A DNA stretch of 64,000 nucleotides from Streptomyces sp. B21-083 (GTDB taxonomy: Bacteria > Actinomycetota > Actinomycetes > Streptomycetales > Streptomycetaceae): the NCBI RefSeq assembly GCF_036898825.1, contig NZ_JARUND010000002.1, positions 744,001 through 808,000 of the forward strand, written 5' to 3'. The notes under the pieces were generated by a model that saw nothing but the letters and a program-made list of their open reading frames with translations, ran no database searches and was not told where the DNA came from. Positions 44,287 through 53,194 of this stretch are shown piece after piece. The position numbers and the translations under genes are program-made. How positions within the stretch are numbered: the stretch's first letter is position 1; each line of letters starts with the position of its first letter.

Positions 44287-46092
44287 ATGAAGATCCAAGA
44301 CCTTCCGTATCCGGACCCCGGTGTACCCGACGCGCGCTCCGGCCCAAGATTCCTGTGGTGGCTCTTCCGCAACCAGCTCGGCGGGCAGCTCACCTCCCTC
44401 GCCTGGGGACTGGTGCACTTCGTGGCCGTCTCCGGGCTGCCGTTCGGCGTCGGGTTCGCCGTCCAGGCCGTCGTCGACCGCTCGGGCCAGAAGCTGGCTC
44501 TCGCGGGCGGGCTGATGGTGCTGTGCGGCATCGCCATCGCGCTCGGCGACAGCATGCTGCACCGAGCCGCGGTCACCAACTGGATCACGGCCGCCGCCCG
44601 GGTCCAGCAACTGCTGGCCCGCAGGACCGCCCAGTTGGGCTCCGCGCTGACGCGGCGGGTCGCGGCCGGTGAGATCGTCGCCGTCTCCACGGGGGACGTG
44701 GAGAAGATCGGCTGGTTCGTGGAAGCCGTCTCCCGGTTCACCGCCGCCGCACTGACCGTCGTCCTGGTCTGCGTCGGCCTGTACGTCTACCAGCCGGCAC
44801 TCGGCATCGTCGTCGCCGTGGGCATCCCGGTGCTCGCCCTCGCGGTACTGCCGCTGTTGCCCAGGGCCACCCGGCGGGCCGACTTCCAGCGTGAGAAGGC
44901 GGGCCGCGCGACCGAACTGGCCTCGGACACCGTCGCGGGACTGCGGGTGCTGCGTGGCATCGGCGGCGAGGAACTCTTTCTCGACCGCTATCGCCGGGCC
45001 TCGCAGGAGGTACGGCACGCGGCCGTGCGCAGCGCCCGTATGTGGGCGCTGATCTCGGCGATCCAGGTGCTGCTGCCGGGCCTGCTGATGATCGCGGTCG
45101 TCTGGCACGGCGTGCACCTGGCCAGGCAGGGCCGGATCACCGTCGGGGAACTGGTCACCGTGTACAGCGCGGTCATGCTTTTGTCGTACCCTCTGCGGCA
45201 CTTCGAGGAGATCGCCATGGCGTACTCCTTCTCCCGGCCGTCCGCGAAACGGGCCGCGCGGGTGCTGTCCCTGGAGCGCGCCACGGACACCGCGGGCTCA
45301 CTCGACGCGGCGGTGCCGACCGGGGATCTGTACGACCCAGCGACCGGGCTGCTGGCACCCGCCGGGTGTCTGACCGCCGTGGTGTGCGGCGATCCGGACG
45401 CGGCGGGTCTGCTGGCGGAGCGGCTCGGCGGACACCCTTCCGAGAAGGGCACGTCGGCGCTCCTCGGTGGCGTACCGCTGGACGAGCTGCCGCTCTCCAG
45501 CACCCGCACGGCAGTCCTCGTCCAGGACAAGGACCCCGTACTCCTCTCCGGTTCGCTGCGCGAACTGCTCGACGTGCCCTCCTCGGGTGCGGTGAGCGCC
45601 ACCGACGCGCTGGCCGCCGCACAGTGCCGGGACGTGCTGGAGGCGCTCGTCCAGGGCTCGCTGGACGCCGAGGACCCCTTGGACGCCCGGATCACCGAGC
45701 GGGGACGGTCGTTGTCGGGCGGGCAACGCCAGCGACTGGCGCTGGCCCGGTCGCTGATCACGGACCCCGAGGTGCTCGTCCTCGACGAACCGACGTCGGC
45801 GGTCGACTCGCACACCGAGGCCAGGATCGCGGACGGGGTACGGGAGTTGCGCGCCGGCCGGACGACGGTCGTGTTCACCTCCTCACCGCTGCTCCTCGAC
45901 CACGCGGACCGGGTCGTGCTGGTCCACGACGGCGAGGTCGCGGCGGTCGGTGTGCATCGCGAACTGGTACGCACGGACACGCGGTACCGGGCCGTGGTGA
46001 CCCGTGAGACCGAGGACGAGGCGTCCGTCGGCGACGACCTGGATGAACTGAATGAACTCGAAGAACTCAAGGAAATCGGAGAGACGGCATGA
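44287..46092 (+). CDS. ABC exporter subunit A, degenerate Walker A but intact signature
   Basis: 601 aa from ATG 44287 (MKIQDLPYPDPG); an upstream ATG at 44260 lacks a ribosome site. Six-helix membrane domain then ATPase domain. The Walker A position reads VVCGDPDAAGLLAERL, with no GxxGxGKS/T and no lysine, so it cannot bind ATP normally. The signature LSGGQRQRLALAR and Walker B VLVLDEPTSAVD are intact, but the switch-His position is TSSPLLLDH. Overlaps subunit B by four bases (ATGA). Expected to form a heterodimer with it. Confidence 0.87.
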   Translation: MKIQDLPYPDPGVPDARSGPRFLWWLFRNQLGGQLTSLAWGLVHFVAVSGLPFGVGFAVQAVVDRSGQKLALAGGLMVLCGIAIALGDSMLHRAAVTNWITAAARVQQLLARRTAQLGSALTRRVAAGEIVAVSTGDVEKIGWFVEAVSRFTAAALTVVLVCVGLYVYQPALGIVVAVGIPVLALAVLPLLPRATRRADFQREKAGRATELASDTVAGLRVLRGIGGEELFLDRYRRASQEVRHAAVRSARMWALISAIQVLLPGLLMIAVVWHGVHLARQGRITVGELVTVYSAVMLLSYPLRHFEEIAMAYSFSRPSAKRAARVLSLERATDTAGSLDAAVPTGDLYDPATGLLAPAGCLTAVVCGDPDAAGLLAERLGGHPSEKGTSALLGGVPLDELPLSSTRTAVLVQDKDPVLLSGSLRELLDVPSSGAVSATDALAAAQCRDVLEALVQGSLDAEDPLDARITERGRSLSGGQRQRLALARSLITDPEVLVLDEPTSAVDSHTEARIADGVRELRAGRTTVVFTSSPLLLDHADRVVLVHDGEVAAVGVHRELVRTDTRYRAVVTRETEDEASVGDDLDELNELEELKEIGETA

Positions 46093-47870
46093 TCGGCGTG
46101 GCGCCACCGGCGTACGACCCGGCGGCCCCGACAACGGCGAGCACCCTGCCGGTCGGCGCCTCCGCGACCGTACGCGCCTATGTGGCCGAACTGTTCCGCA
46201 GGCACCGCCGTGCCTTCCTGCTGCTGGTCACGGTCAACACGGTCTCCGTCATGGCCTCCATGTCCGGCCCCTACCTGCTGGGTGACCTCGTCGAACGGGT
46301 CTCGGACAACACCCGGGAACTCCATCTGGAGCTCGCTGTCGGCCTGTTCGCCGTCGCGCTGGTCGTACAGGCCTTGTTCGTACGGCAGGTGCGGCTGCGC
46401 GGCGCGATGCTCGGCGAGCGGATGCTGGCCGACCTGCGCGAGGACTTCCTCGTCCGGGCGGTCGGGCTGCCGCCCGGTGTCCTGGAACGGGCGGGCACGG
46501 GTGACCTGCTCTCCCGCATCACCACCGACATCGACCGGCTCGCCAACGCGATGCGCGAGGCGGTGCCGCAGCTCGCCATCGGTGTGGTGTGGGCGGCGCT
46601 GCTGCTCGGCGGCCTCGTCGTCACCGCGCCGCCGCTGGCGCCCGCCGTACTGCTCGCCGTGCCGCTCCTGACGATCGGCTGCCGCTGGTACTTCCGGCGC
46701 GCGCCCTCCGGCTACCGCGCGGAGGCCGCCGGGTACGCCGCTGTCGCCGCCGTGCTCGCGGAGACCGTGGACGCCGGGCGGACCATCGAGGCCCACCGCC
46801 TCGGCGACCGCCGGATCGAGCTGTCGGACCGGAGGGTCAGGGAGTGGACGGCCTGGGAGCGCTACACGCTGTGGCTGCGGTGCGTGCTCTTCCCGGTCAT
46901 CAACGCCACCCATGTGACCGTGCTGTGCTCGGTGCTCATGATCGGCGGGGTGTTCGTGCTCCAGGGCTGGATCGACGTGGGTCAGCTGACCACCAGCGCA
47001 CTGCTCGCCCAGATGCTCGTCGACCCGGTGGGAATCATCCTGCGCTGGTACGACGAGCTCCAGGTCGCTCAGGTGTCGCTGGCCCGGCTGGTCGGGGTCC
47101 GGGACATCGAGCCGGACGCCGGGGACTCCTCGCTGGCCCCGGAGGGTCGGGACGTGCACGCGGACCAGGTGCACTTCGGCTACCGGGAGGGTGTGGACGT
47201 CCTGCGCAAGGTCTCCCTGGAGGTCGCGCCCGGCACCCGGCTGGCTCTGGTGGGCCCCTCGGGCGCGGGGAAGTCCACGCTGGGCAGGCTGCTCGCCGGG
47301 ATCTACGCCCCCCGGACCGGCCGTGTCACGATGGGCGGCGCCGAGCTGTCCAGGATGCCCGCCGAGGAGGTCCGCTCGCACGTCGCGCTGGTCAACCAGG
47401 AGCACCACGTCTTCGTCGGCTCCCTGCGCGACAACCTGCTGCTCGCCCGCACTGACGCGGGGGACGCAGAGCTGTGGGCGGCGCTGGGCGCGGTCGACGC
47501 GGACGGCTGGGCCCGGGCCCTCGACGAGGGCCTGGACACCGAGGTCGGGTCGGGCGGGGCCGCGCTCACCCCGGCGCAGGCCCAGCAGATCGCGCTGGCC
47601 CGGCTGGTCCTGGCCGACCCGCACACGCTGGTCCTGGACGAGGCGACCTCGCTCCTCGACCCGCGCGCGGCCCGTCATCTGGAGCGGTCCCTGGCCCGGG
47701 TCCTGGACGGCCGTACGGTCGTCGCCATCGCCCACCGGCTGCACACGGCCCATGACGCGGACGTCATCGCCGTAGTGGAGAACGGCCGGATCAGCGAGCT
47801 GGGCAGCCACGACGAGCTGGTCGCGGCGGACGGGGCGTACGCGGCGCTGTGGCGGTCGTGGCACGGGTGA
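46089..47870 (+). CDS. ABC exporter subunit B, intact Walker A but degenerate signature
   Basis: 593 aa. Membrane domain residues about 30-330. Walker A GPSGAGKST, Walker B TLVLDEATSLLD and switch His in IAHRLHTA are intact, but the signature is LTPAQAQQIALAR in place of LSGGQ. Together with subunit A this leaves one canonical ATP site (B's Walker A facing A's LSGGQ) and one dead site, the asymmetric plan of TM287/288-like heterodimers. Substrate unknown. Translationally coupled to subunit A. Confidence 0.9.
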   Translation: MIGVAPPAYDPAAPTTASTLPVGASATVRAYVAELFRRHRRAFLLLVTVNTVSVMASMSGPYLLGDLVERVSDNTRELHLELAVGLFAVALVVQALFVRQVRLRGAMLGERMLADLREDFLVRAVGLPPGVLERAGTGDLLSRITTDIDRLANAMREAVPQLAIGVVWAALLLGGLVVTAPPLAPAVLLAVPLLTIGCRWYFRRAPSGYRAEAAGYAAVAAVLAETVDAGRTIEAHRLGDRRIELSDRRVREWTAWERYTLWLRCVLFPVINATHVTVLCSVLMIGGVFVLQGWIDVGQLTTSALLAQMLVDPVGIILRWYDELQVAQVSLARLVGVRDIEPDAGDSSLAPEGRDVHADQVHFGYREGVDVLRKVSLEVAPGTRLALVGPSGAGKSTLGRLLAGIYAPRTGRVTMGGAELSRMPAEEVRSHVALVNQEHHVFVGSLRDNLLLARTDAGDAELWAALGAVDADGWARALDEGLDTEVGSGGAALTPAQAQQIALARLVLADPHTLVLDEATSLLDPRAARHLERSLARVLDGRTVVAIAHRLHTAHDADVIAVVENGRISELGSHDELVAADGAYAALWRSWHG

Positions 47871-48011
47871 CGCACCGGTGCCCGGGCGGCGGGACGGGGC
47901 CGGGTCGGCTTCGTCCCGTTGCGCGGTCCCGACGATGAGTGGAACGCTGGAAGCGGCTGCCCGCCCCTGTGGGCGGCGCCGGGGCCGGTCCCCACGCACC
48001 TGGAGGTACCC

Positions 48012-48482
48012 GTGGACAGTGACGAGGGATGGGGAGACGACGTCTACCAGCCCGACGGATCCGAGGTACAGGACGACGCGGGTCTGCTGGATGCCGAGGA
48101 CACCCTGGTCACCGACGGAGTCGATGACCCCCTCGACCGCGGCTGGTCCCCTCCGGACCGGCCCTGGGCGGTGGAGCGCTCCGGTGTGACGGCGGCGGAG
48201 CGTCGTCAGGGCGAGACCCTCGACCGGCGCCTTGCCGAGGAACTGCCGGACATCGCGGCATCGGACGGCGACGGCATCGGCGACTGCTCGGGGACCGACG
48301 GCGAGCCGCTGGACAACGAGGTGGGCGCCGCCCGCTCCGGTCGCCTGGTGGCCCCGGACGAGGGCGCGCACGAGGACGAGGAGAGCGGGCTGATCGCCAC
48401 CGACGTGGGGATCGACGGCGCCGCGGCCTCGGCCGAGGAGGCCGCGATGCACATCGTCGACGAGGACGCTCTGTCCGGCTGA
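48012..48482 (+). CDS. DUF5709-family acidic protein
   Basis: 156 aa from GTG with GGAGG five bases upstream. Very acidic, no membrane segment. Family-like stretches: DEGWGDDVYQPDGSEVQDDAGLL split by turns, LDRGWSPPDRPW, VTAAERRQGETLDRRLAEELPD, and AASAEEAAMHIV. Function unknown; common single-copy gene in Streptomyces. Confidence 0.72.
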   Translation: MDSDEGWGDDVYQPDGSEVQDDAGLLDAEDTLVTDGVDDPLDRGWSPPDRPWAVERSGVTAAERRQGETLDRRLAEELPDIAASDGDGIGDCSGTDGEPLDNEVGAARSGRLVAPDEGAHEDEESGLIATDVGIDGAAASAEEAAMHIVDEDALSG

Positions 48483-48542
48483 CCGCCCCCCTGTCCAGAG
48501 GGCCCGGTGGGGCCGTCGACCGTTCGAGCGAGGAGAACGCCC

Positions 48543-48800
48543 ATGCAGCAGGACAAGCAGCCCGCCTACCAGCCGGTCGTCTTCCGGGACCGGACCGCCG
48601 GATACGCCTTCCTGACCCGGTCCACCGCGACGAGCGAGCAGACCATCGAGTGGGACGACGGCGAGACGTACCCGGTCGTGGACGTGGAGATCTCCTCGGA
48701 GAGCCACCCGTTCTACACCGGCAAGGCGCGGACGGTGGACACCGAGGGCCGCGTCGCCGCGTTCGAACGGCGATACGGCGGCACGGAGGGCCAGAGCTGA
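48543..48800 (+). CDS. rpmE2: Ribosomal protein L31 type B (zinc-free paralogue)
   Basis: 85 aa, ATG after CGAGGAG. Diagnostic L31B residues: [38 protein letters not shown] and SHPFYTGK. It contains no cysteine at all, so it is the C-minus form that replaces zinc-binding L31 under zinc starvation. Elsewhere it is Zur-repressed; no obvious Zur box was recognised in the 60 bases upstream. Terminated by a hairpin overlapping the stop codon. Confidence 0.9.
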   Translation: MQQDKQPAYQPVVFRDRTAGYAFLTRSTATSEQTIEWDDGETYPVVDVEISSESHPFYTGKARTVDTEGRVAAFERRYGGTEGQS

Positions 48801-48815
48801 GACGACCGTCTCAGC
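48796..48815. terminator. Terminator between rpmE2 and the YdjM-like gene
   Basis: GCTGAGAC (48796-48803) pairs with GTCTCAGC (48808-48815), loop GACC. It overlaps the rpmE2 stop and lies between two convergent genes. Confidence 0.6.
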
Positions 48816-48838
48816 AGCCGGCGTCCGGCGGATCGGCC

Positions 48839-49633
48839 TCAGATGAAGTTGAGCGCCGCCGCGCAGCCCACTCCCCCGAGCAGCATGAACGCCGGCATGA
48901 GCACCTTCAGCTCGACCCAGCTGCCCGCCCGGAACCGCAGCGCCTTCGGCGGACCGATCGGATACCAGCGCTTGCGGCCGATCGGGATCGGCCACAGGAC
49001 CGGGCAGCCGGACACCGTCAGCGCGTCCCCGATGTCGTGCACCAGCGCGCCCAGGACGATCGGCAGCCCGAGCCACAGGTACGTCTGCCCCGGGTCGGTG
49101 AACAGCCAGTCCGAGCCGTTGCCCGGCTTGTCGAGCACACCGGCCAGGATCCAGGCACTGGTCGCGGCCAGCAGCCAGACCAGGATGTCGGCGCTGGAGC
49201 CACGGGTCGCCCGCCACAGCAGGCCTTCGATGGCGAGCACGATGTGCACGAAGAGGAGCGCCAGCACCCCCCAGCGGCCCCCGGTGATCGCGACGGCGGA
49301 GGCGCCCGCGCCGATCAGGACCGCCCACAGCCAGGTGTGCGTCAGCGTCCGGTGCCCGCCCGAGCGGCGCGGATCGCCCTGCTTCTTCGTCGCCTTGTAG
49401 ACGGCGTAGGAGAGCTTGTCGACGATCTCGCACAGACCGCGCGAGATCGGTCCGAAGGCCCGCGAGATCGTCGCCGCCTTGTGGTCGAGATCCGGGGCCA
49501 GTGCGGCACCGGCGCAGATCAGGGCACCGACCAGGACCACCGGCCAGGGCATCGGCTTGCCGGCCGCGGCCGCGGCGGCTCCGACACCGAGCCAGGCAGC
49601 GGCCCCCGAGAGTGAGTGTGCTGGTCCCATCAT
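48839..49633 (-). CDS. YdjM/DUF457-type membrane-bound metal-dependent hydrolase
   Basis: 264 aa starting MMGPAHSLSG. Several membrane helices. Metal-ligand pattern of the family: HS near the N-terminus, APDLDH, GGHRTLTHTW, and VHDIGDALT. These Zn-dependent-phosphohydrolase-like membrane proteins (E. coli YdjM is LexA-regulated) have no proven reaction. Ends with a hydrophobic helix (KVLMPAFMLLGGVGCAAAL). Confidence 0.8.
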   Translation of the reverse strand: MMGPAHSLSGAAAWLGVGAAAAAAGKPMPWPVVLVGALICAGAALAPDLDHKAATISRAFGPISRGLCEIVDKLSYAVYKATKKQGDPRRSGGHRTLTHTWLWAVLIGAGASAVAITGGRWGVLALLFVHIVLAIEGLLWRATRGSSADILVWLLAATSAWILAGVLDKPGNGSDWLFTDPGQTYLWLGLPIVLGALVHDIGDALTVSGCPVLWPIPIGRKRWYPIGPPKALRFRAGSWVELKVLMPAFMLLGGVGCAAALNFI

Positions 49634-49778
49634 GGCCGTTTTCCGCCCTATTCCTCGTACGCCGCTGTCCAGTTGACCGGGTGCGCTGACGCTCCGTCGG
49701 CGACACAGCGTAGCGGTCATGATCTTCGGGCGGGCGGCCGATTCCCCCATCACCTGGGATCACAGGCAAGATGGGTGC

Positions 49779-52292
49779 GTGACCCTCATCGATCAGCTGC
49801 CGCAGACCGCAGACCCCGACGCCCTCTACGAAGCCTTCGAGTCGTGGGCCCAGGAGCGCGGTCTCACGCTCTACCCGCACCAGGAGGAGGCGCTGATCGA
49901 GGTGGTCTCGGGTGCGAATGTGATCGTGTCGACGCCCACCGGGTCCGGCAAGAGCATGATCGCGGCGGGCGCGCACTTCGCCGCGCTGGCCCGGGACGAG
50001 GTCACCTTCTACACCGCTCCGATCAAGGCCCTGGTCTCGGAGAAGTTCTTCGAGCTGTGCAAGATCTTCGGCACGGAGAACGTCGGCATGCTGACCGGCG
50101 ACGCCTCCGTCAACTCCGATGCCCCCGTCATCTGCTGCACGGCCGAGGTGCTGGCGTCCATCGCGCTGCGCGACGGCAAGCAGGCGGATGTCAACCAGGT
50201 CGTGATGGACGAGTTCCACTTCTACGCCGAGGGCGACCGCGGCTGGGCCTGGCAGATCCCGATCCTTGAGCTGCCGCAGGCGCAGTTCATCCTGATGTCG
50301 GCGACGCTGGGCGACGTCGCGATGTTCGAGAAGGACCTCACCCGCCGTACCGGCCGCCCGACCTCGGTGGTCCGCTCGGCGGTCCGTCCGGTCCCGCTGT
50401 CGTACGAGTACAAGCTGACGCCCATGACCGAGACGCTGACGGAGCTGCTGGAGACGAGGCAGGCGCCCGTCTACATCGTGCACTTCACGCAGGCGCAGGC
50501 GGTGGAGCGCGCACAGGCGCTGATGAGTATCAACATGTGCACGCGTGAGGAGAAGGACAAGATCGCCGACCTGATCGGCAACTTCCGCTTCACCACCAAG
50601 TTCGGCCAGAACCTGTCCCGCTACGTCCGGCACGGCATCGGTGTCCATCACGCCGGCATGCTTCCCAAGTACCGCCGGCTGGTCGAGAAGCTGGCCCAGG
50701 CAGGCTTGTTGAAGGTCATCTGCGGTACGGACACACTGGGCGTCGGTGTCAACGTGCCCATCCGTACGGTGCTGTTCACGGCGCTGACGAAGTACGACGG
50801 CAGTCGCGTACGGACCCTGCGCGCGCGTGAGTTCCACCAGATCGCCGGCCGGGCGGGCCGCGCGGGCTTCGACACGGCGGGCTTCGTCGTCGCGCAGGCG
50901 CCCGAGCACGTCATCGAGAACGAGAAGTCGCTCGCCAAGGCGGGCGACGACCCGAAGAAGCGCCGCAAGGTGGTCCGCAAGAAGGCGCCCGAGGGTTTTG
51001 TCGGCTGGTCGGACAGCACCTTCGAGAAGCTGATCACCTCCGATCCGGAGCCGCTGACCTCGCGTTTCCGGGTGACCCACACCATGCTGCTGTCGGTGAT
51101 CGCCCGCCCCGGCAACGCCTTCGACGCGATGCGGCACCTTCTGGAGGACAACCACGAGCCGCGCAAGCAGCAACTGCGGCACATCCGGCGCGCGATCGCC
51201 ATCTACCGCTCGCTGCTGGACGGCGGTGTCGTCGAGAAGCTGGACGTGCCCGACCCGACGGGACGCATCGTGCGGCTGACCGTGGATCTCCAGCAGGACT
51301 TCGCGCTGAACCAGCCGCTGTCGACCTTCGCGCTGGCCTCGTTCGAGCTCCTCGACCCCGAGTCGCCGTCGTACGCGCTGGACATGGTGTCGGTCGTCGA
51401 GTCCACGCTGGACGACCCGCGCCAGATTCTCGCGGCCCAGCAGAACAAGGCGCGCGGCGAGGCGGTCGCGGCGATGAAGGCGGACGGCGTCGAGTACGAG
51501 GAGCGCATGGAGCGCCTCCAGGACGTCTCGTACCCGAAGCCGTTGGAAGAGCTGCTCTTCCACGCCTACGACACCTACCGCAAGAGCCACCCGTGGGTCG
51601 GCGATCATCCTCTCTCCCCCAAGTCCGTCATCCGTGACATGTACGAACGCGCCATGTCCTTCACCGAGTTGGTCTCCCACTACGATCTGGCCCGCACCGA
51701 GGGCATCGTGCTGCGCTATCTCGCCGGCGCCTTCAAGGCCCTCGACCACACCGTCCCGGACGACCTCAAGTCCGAGGATCTGCAGGATCTGATCGCCTGG
51801 CTGGGCGAGATGGTGCGTCAGGTCGACTCCAGCCTCCTGGACGAGTGGGAGCAGCTCGCCAACCCGGAGGTGATGACCGCCGAGGAGGCCCAGGAAAAAG
51901 CGGACCAGGTCAAGCCGGTCACGGCCAACGCGCGGGCCTTCCGTGTCCTCGTCCGCAATGCCATGTTCCGCCGCGTCGAACTGGCCGCGCTCGACCAGGT
52001 GGCAGCTCTCGGTGAACTGGACGCGGAGGCCGGCTGGGACGCCGACGCGTGGGGCGAGGCGATGGACAAGTACTGGGACGAGTACGAGGACCTCGGCACC
52101 GGCCCCGACGCCCGCGGCCCCCGGCTGCTGATGATCGAGGAGGAGCCGCAGAACAGGCTGTGGCGCGTCCGGCAGACCTTCGCCGACCCGAACGGCGACC
52201 ACGACTGGGGCATCAGCGCGGAAGTCGACCTCGTGGCCTCCGACACGGAGGGCCGTGCGGTCATCAAGGTGACGGCCGTCGGTCAGCTGTGA
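49779..52292 (+). CDS. DEAD/DEAH-type RNA helicase with C-terminal DUF3516
   Basis: 837 aa from GTG 49779 (VTLIDQLPQTADPDALYEAF). SF2 motifs: LYPHQEEAL (Q-like), Walker A STPTGSGKS, TAPIKALVSEKF (Ia), motif II VMDEFHFY, MSATLG (III), VHHAGMLPKYR, GTDTLGVGVNVP (V) and QIAGRAGRAGFD (VI). This is the Ski2/Mtr4-like pattern. The C-terminal 350 residues form the DUF3516 region, ending in a small domain (LWRVRQTFADPNGDHDW). Probably acts in RNA processing or turnover. tesB follows by 19 bases, likely one operon. Confidence 0.88.
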   Translation: MTLIDQLPQTADPDALYEAFESWAQERGLTLYPHQEEALIEVVSGANVIVSTPTGSGKSMIAAGAHFAALARDEVTFYTAPIKALVSEKFFELCKIFGTENVGMLTGDASVNSDAPVICCTAEVLASIALRDGKQADVNQVVMDEFHFYAEGDRGWAWQIPILELPQAQFILMSATLGDVAMFEKDLTRRTGRPTSVVRSAVRPVPLSYEYKLTPMTETLTELLETRQAPVYIVHFTQAQAVERAQALMSINMCTREEKDKIADLIGNFRFTTKFGQNLSRYVRHGIGVHHAGMLPKYRRLVEKLAQAGLLKVICGTDTLGVGVNVPIRTVLFTALTKYDGSRVRTLRAREFHQIAGRAGRAGFDTAGFVVAQAPEHVIENEKSLAKAGDDPKKRRKVVRKKAPEGFVGWSDSTFEKLITSDPEPLTSRFRVTHTMLLSVIARPGNAFDAMRHLLEDNHEPRKQQLRHIRRAIAIYRSLLDGGVVEKLDVPDPTGRIVRLTVDLQQDFALNQPLSTFALASFELLDPESPSYALDMVSVVESTLDDPRQILAAQQNKARGEAVAAMKADGVEYEERMERLQDVSYPKPLEELLFHAYDTYRKSHPWVGDHPLSPKSVIRDMYERAMSFTELVSHYDLARTEGIVLRYLAGAFKALDHTVPDDLKSEDLQDLIAWLGEMVRQVDSSLLDEWEQLANPEVMTAEEAQEKADQVKPVTANARAFRVLVRNAMFRRVELAALDQVAALGELDAEAGWDADAWGEAMDKYWDEYEDLGTGPDARGPRLLMIEEEPQNRLWRVRQTFADPNGDHDWGISAEVDLVASDTEGRAVIKVTAVGQL

Positions 52293-52311
52293 AAACAGGA
52301 GAATCGCACCC

Positions 52312-53181
52312 ATGACGAACGCAGCCGAGAGACTCGTCGACCTGCTGGACCTGGAGCAGATCGAGGTCAACATCTTTCGTGGCCGCAGCCCCGACGAATC
52401 CCTCCAGCGGGTCTTCGGCGGCCAGGTGGCGGGCCAGGCCCTGGTCGCCGCCGGGCGCACCACGGACGGCGAGCGTCCTGTGCACTCGCTGCACGCGTAC
52501 TTCCTGCGCCCGGGCCGTCCGGGCGTGCCGATCGTGTACCAGGTCGAACGGGTCCGTGACGGCCGGTCGTTCACGACCCGGCGGGTCACGGCCGTGCAGC
52601 AGGGCCGCACGATCTTCAATCTCACCGCCTCCTTTCACAAGCCCGAGGAAGGCAGCTTCGAACATCAGCTGCCGCCGGCCCGGAAGGTCCCCGATCCGGA
52701 GTCCCTGCCGAACGTCACCCAGGAGATCAAGGAGCATCTCGGCGCGCTGCCCGAGCAGTTCGAACGTATGGCGCGCCGTCAGCCCTTCGACATCCGTTAT
52801 GTGGACCGATTGCTCTGGACCCCCGAGGAGGTCCAGCGGTTGGAACCGCGCAGCGCGGTGTGGATGCGCACCGTCGGCCCGCTGGGAGACGACCCGCTCG
52901 TCCACACCTGTGCGCTGACGTACGCCAGCGACATGACGCTGCTGGACGCCGTCCGCCTCCCGGTGGAGCCCCTGTTCGGCCCGCGGACCTTCGACATGGC
53001 CTCGCTGGACCACGCCATGTGGTTTCACCGGCCGTTCCGCGCGGACGAGTGGTTCCTGTACGACCAGGAGTCGCCCATCGCCACGGGCGGGCGCGGACTG
53101 GCCCGCGGCCGGATCTACGACGTCGAGGGCAGGCTGCTCGTCTCCGTGGTCCAGGAGGGGTTGTTCCGGAAACTGAGCTGA
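52312..53181 (+). CDS. tesB: Acyl-CoA thioesterase II
   Basis: 289 aa, ATG preceded by AGGAGAA. Double-hotdog TesB family. N-terminal hotdog with RVFGGQVAGQALVAA, SLHAYFLRPG, and RVTAVQQGRTIFNLTASF, which includes the Gln/Thr catalytic positions. The second hotdog has the Asp position in LTYASDMTLLDAV and SLDHAMWFHRPFRADEWFLY. Hydrolyses medium and long acyl-CoA to free acid and CoA. Likely co-transcribed with the RNA helicase. Confidence 0.93.
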   Translation: MTNAAERLVDLLDLEQIEVNIFRGRSPDESLQRVFGGQVAGQALVAAGRTTDGERPVHSLHAYFLRPGRPGVPIVYQVERVRDGRSFTTRRVTAVQQGRTIFNLTASFHKPEEGSFEHQLPPARKVPDPESLPNVTQEIKEHLGALPEQFERMARRQPFDIRYVDRLLWTPEEVQRLEPRSAVWMRTVGPLGDDPLVHTCALTYASDMTLLDAVRLPVEPLFGPRTFDMASLDHAMWFHRPFRADEWFLYDQESPIATGGRGLARGRIYDVEGRLLVSVVQEGLFRKLS

Positions 53182-53194
53182 GACGTCGGCCGGC

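Noticed and set aside
44988..52625. A 2,545-codon open frame on the minus strand
   Set aside because: It is antisense to the ABC pair, DUF5709, rpmE2 and the RNA helicase, all of which have motifs and ribosome sites. High GC removes stops from the opposite strand; composition is Arg/Gly/Asp-rich with no family motif.
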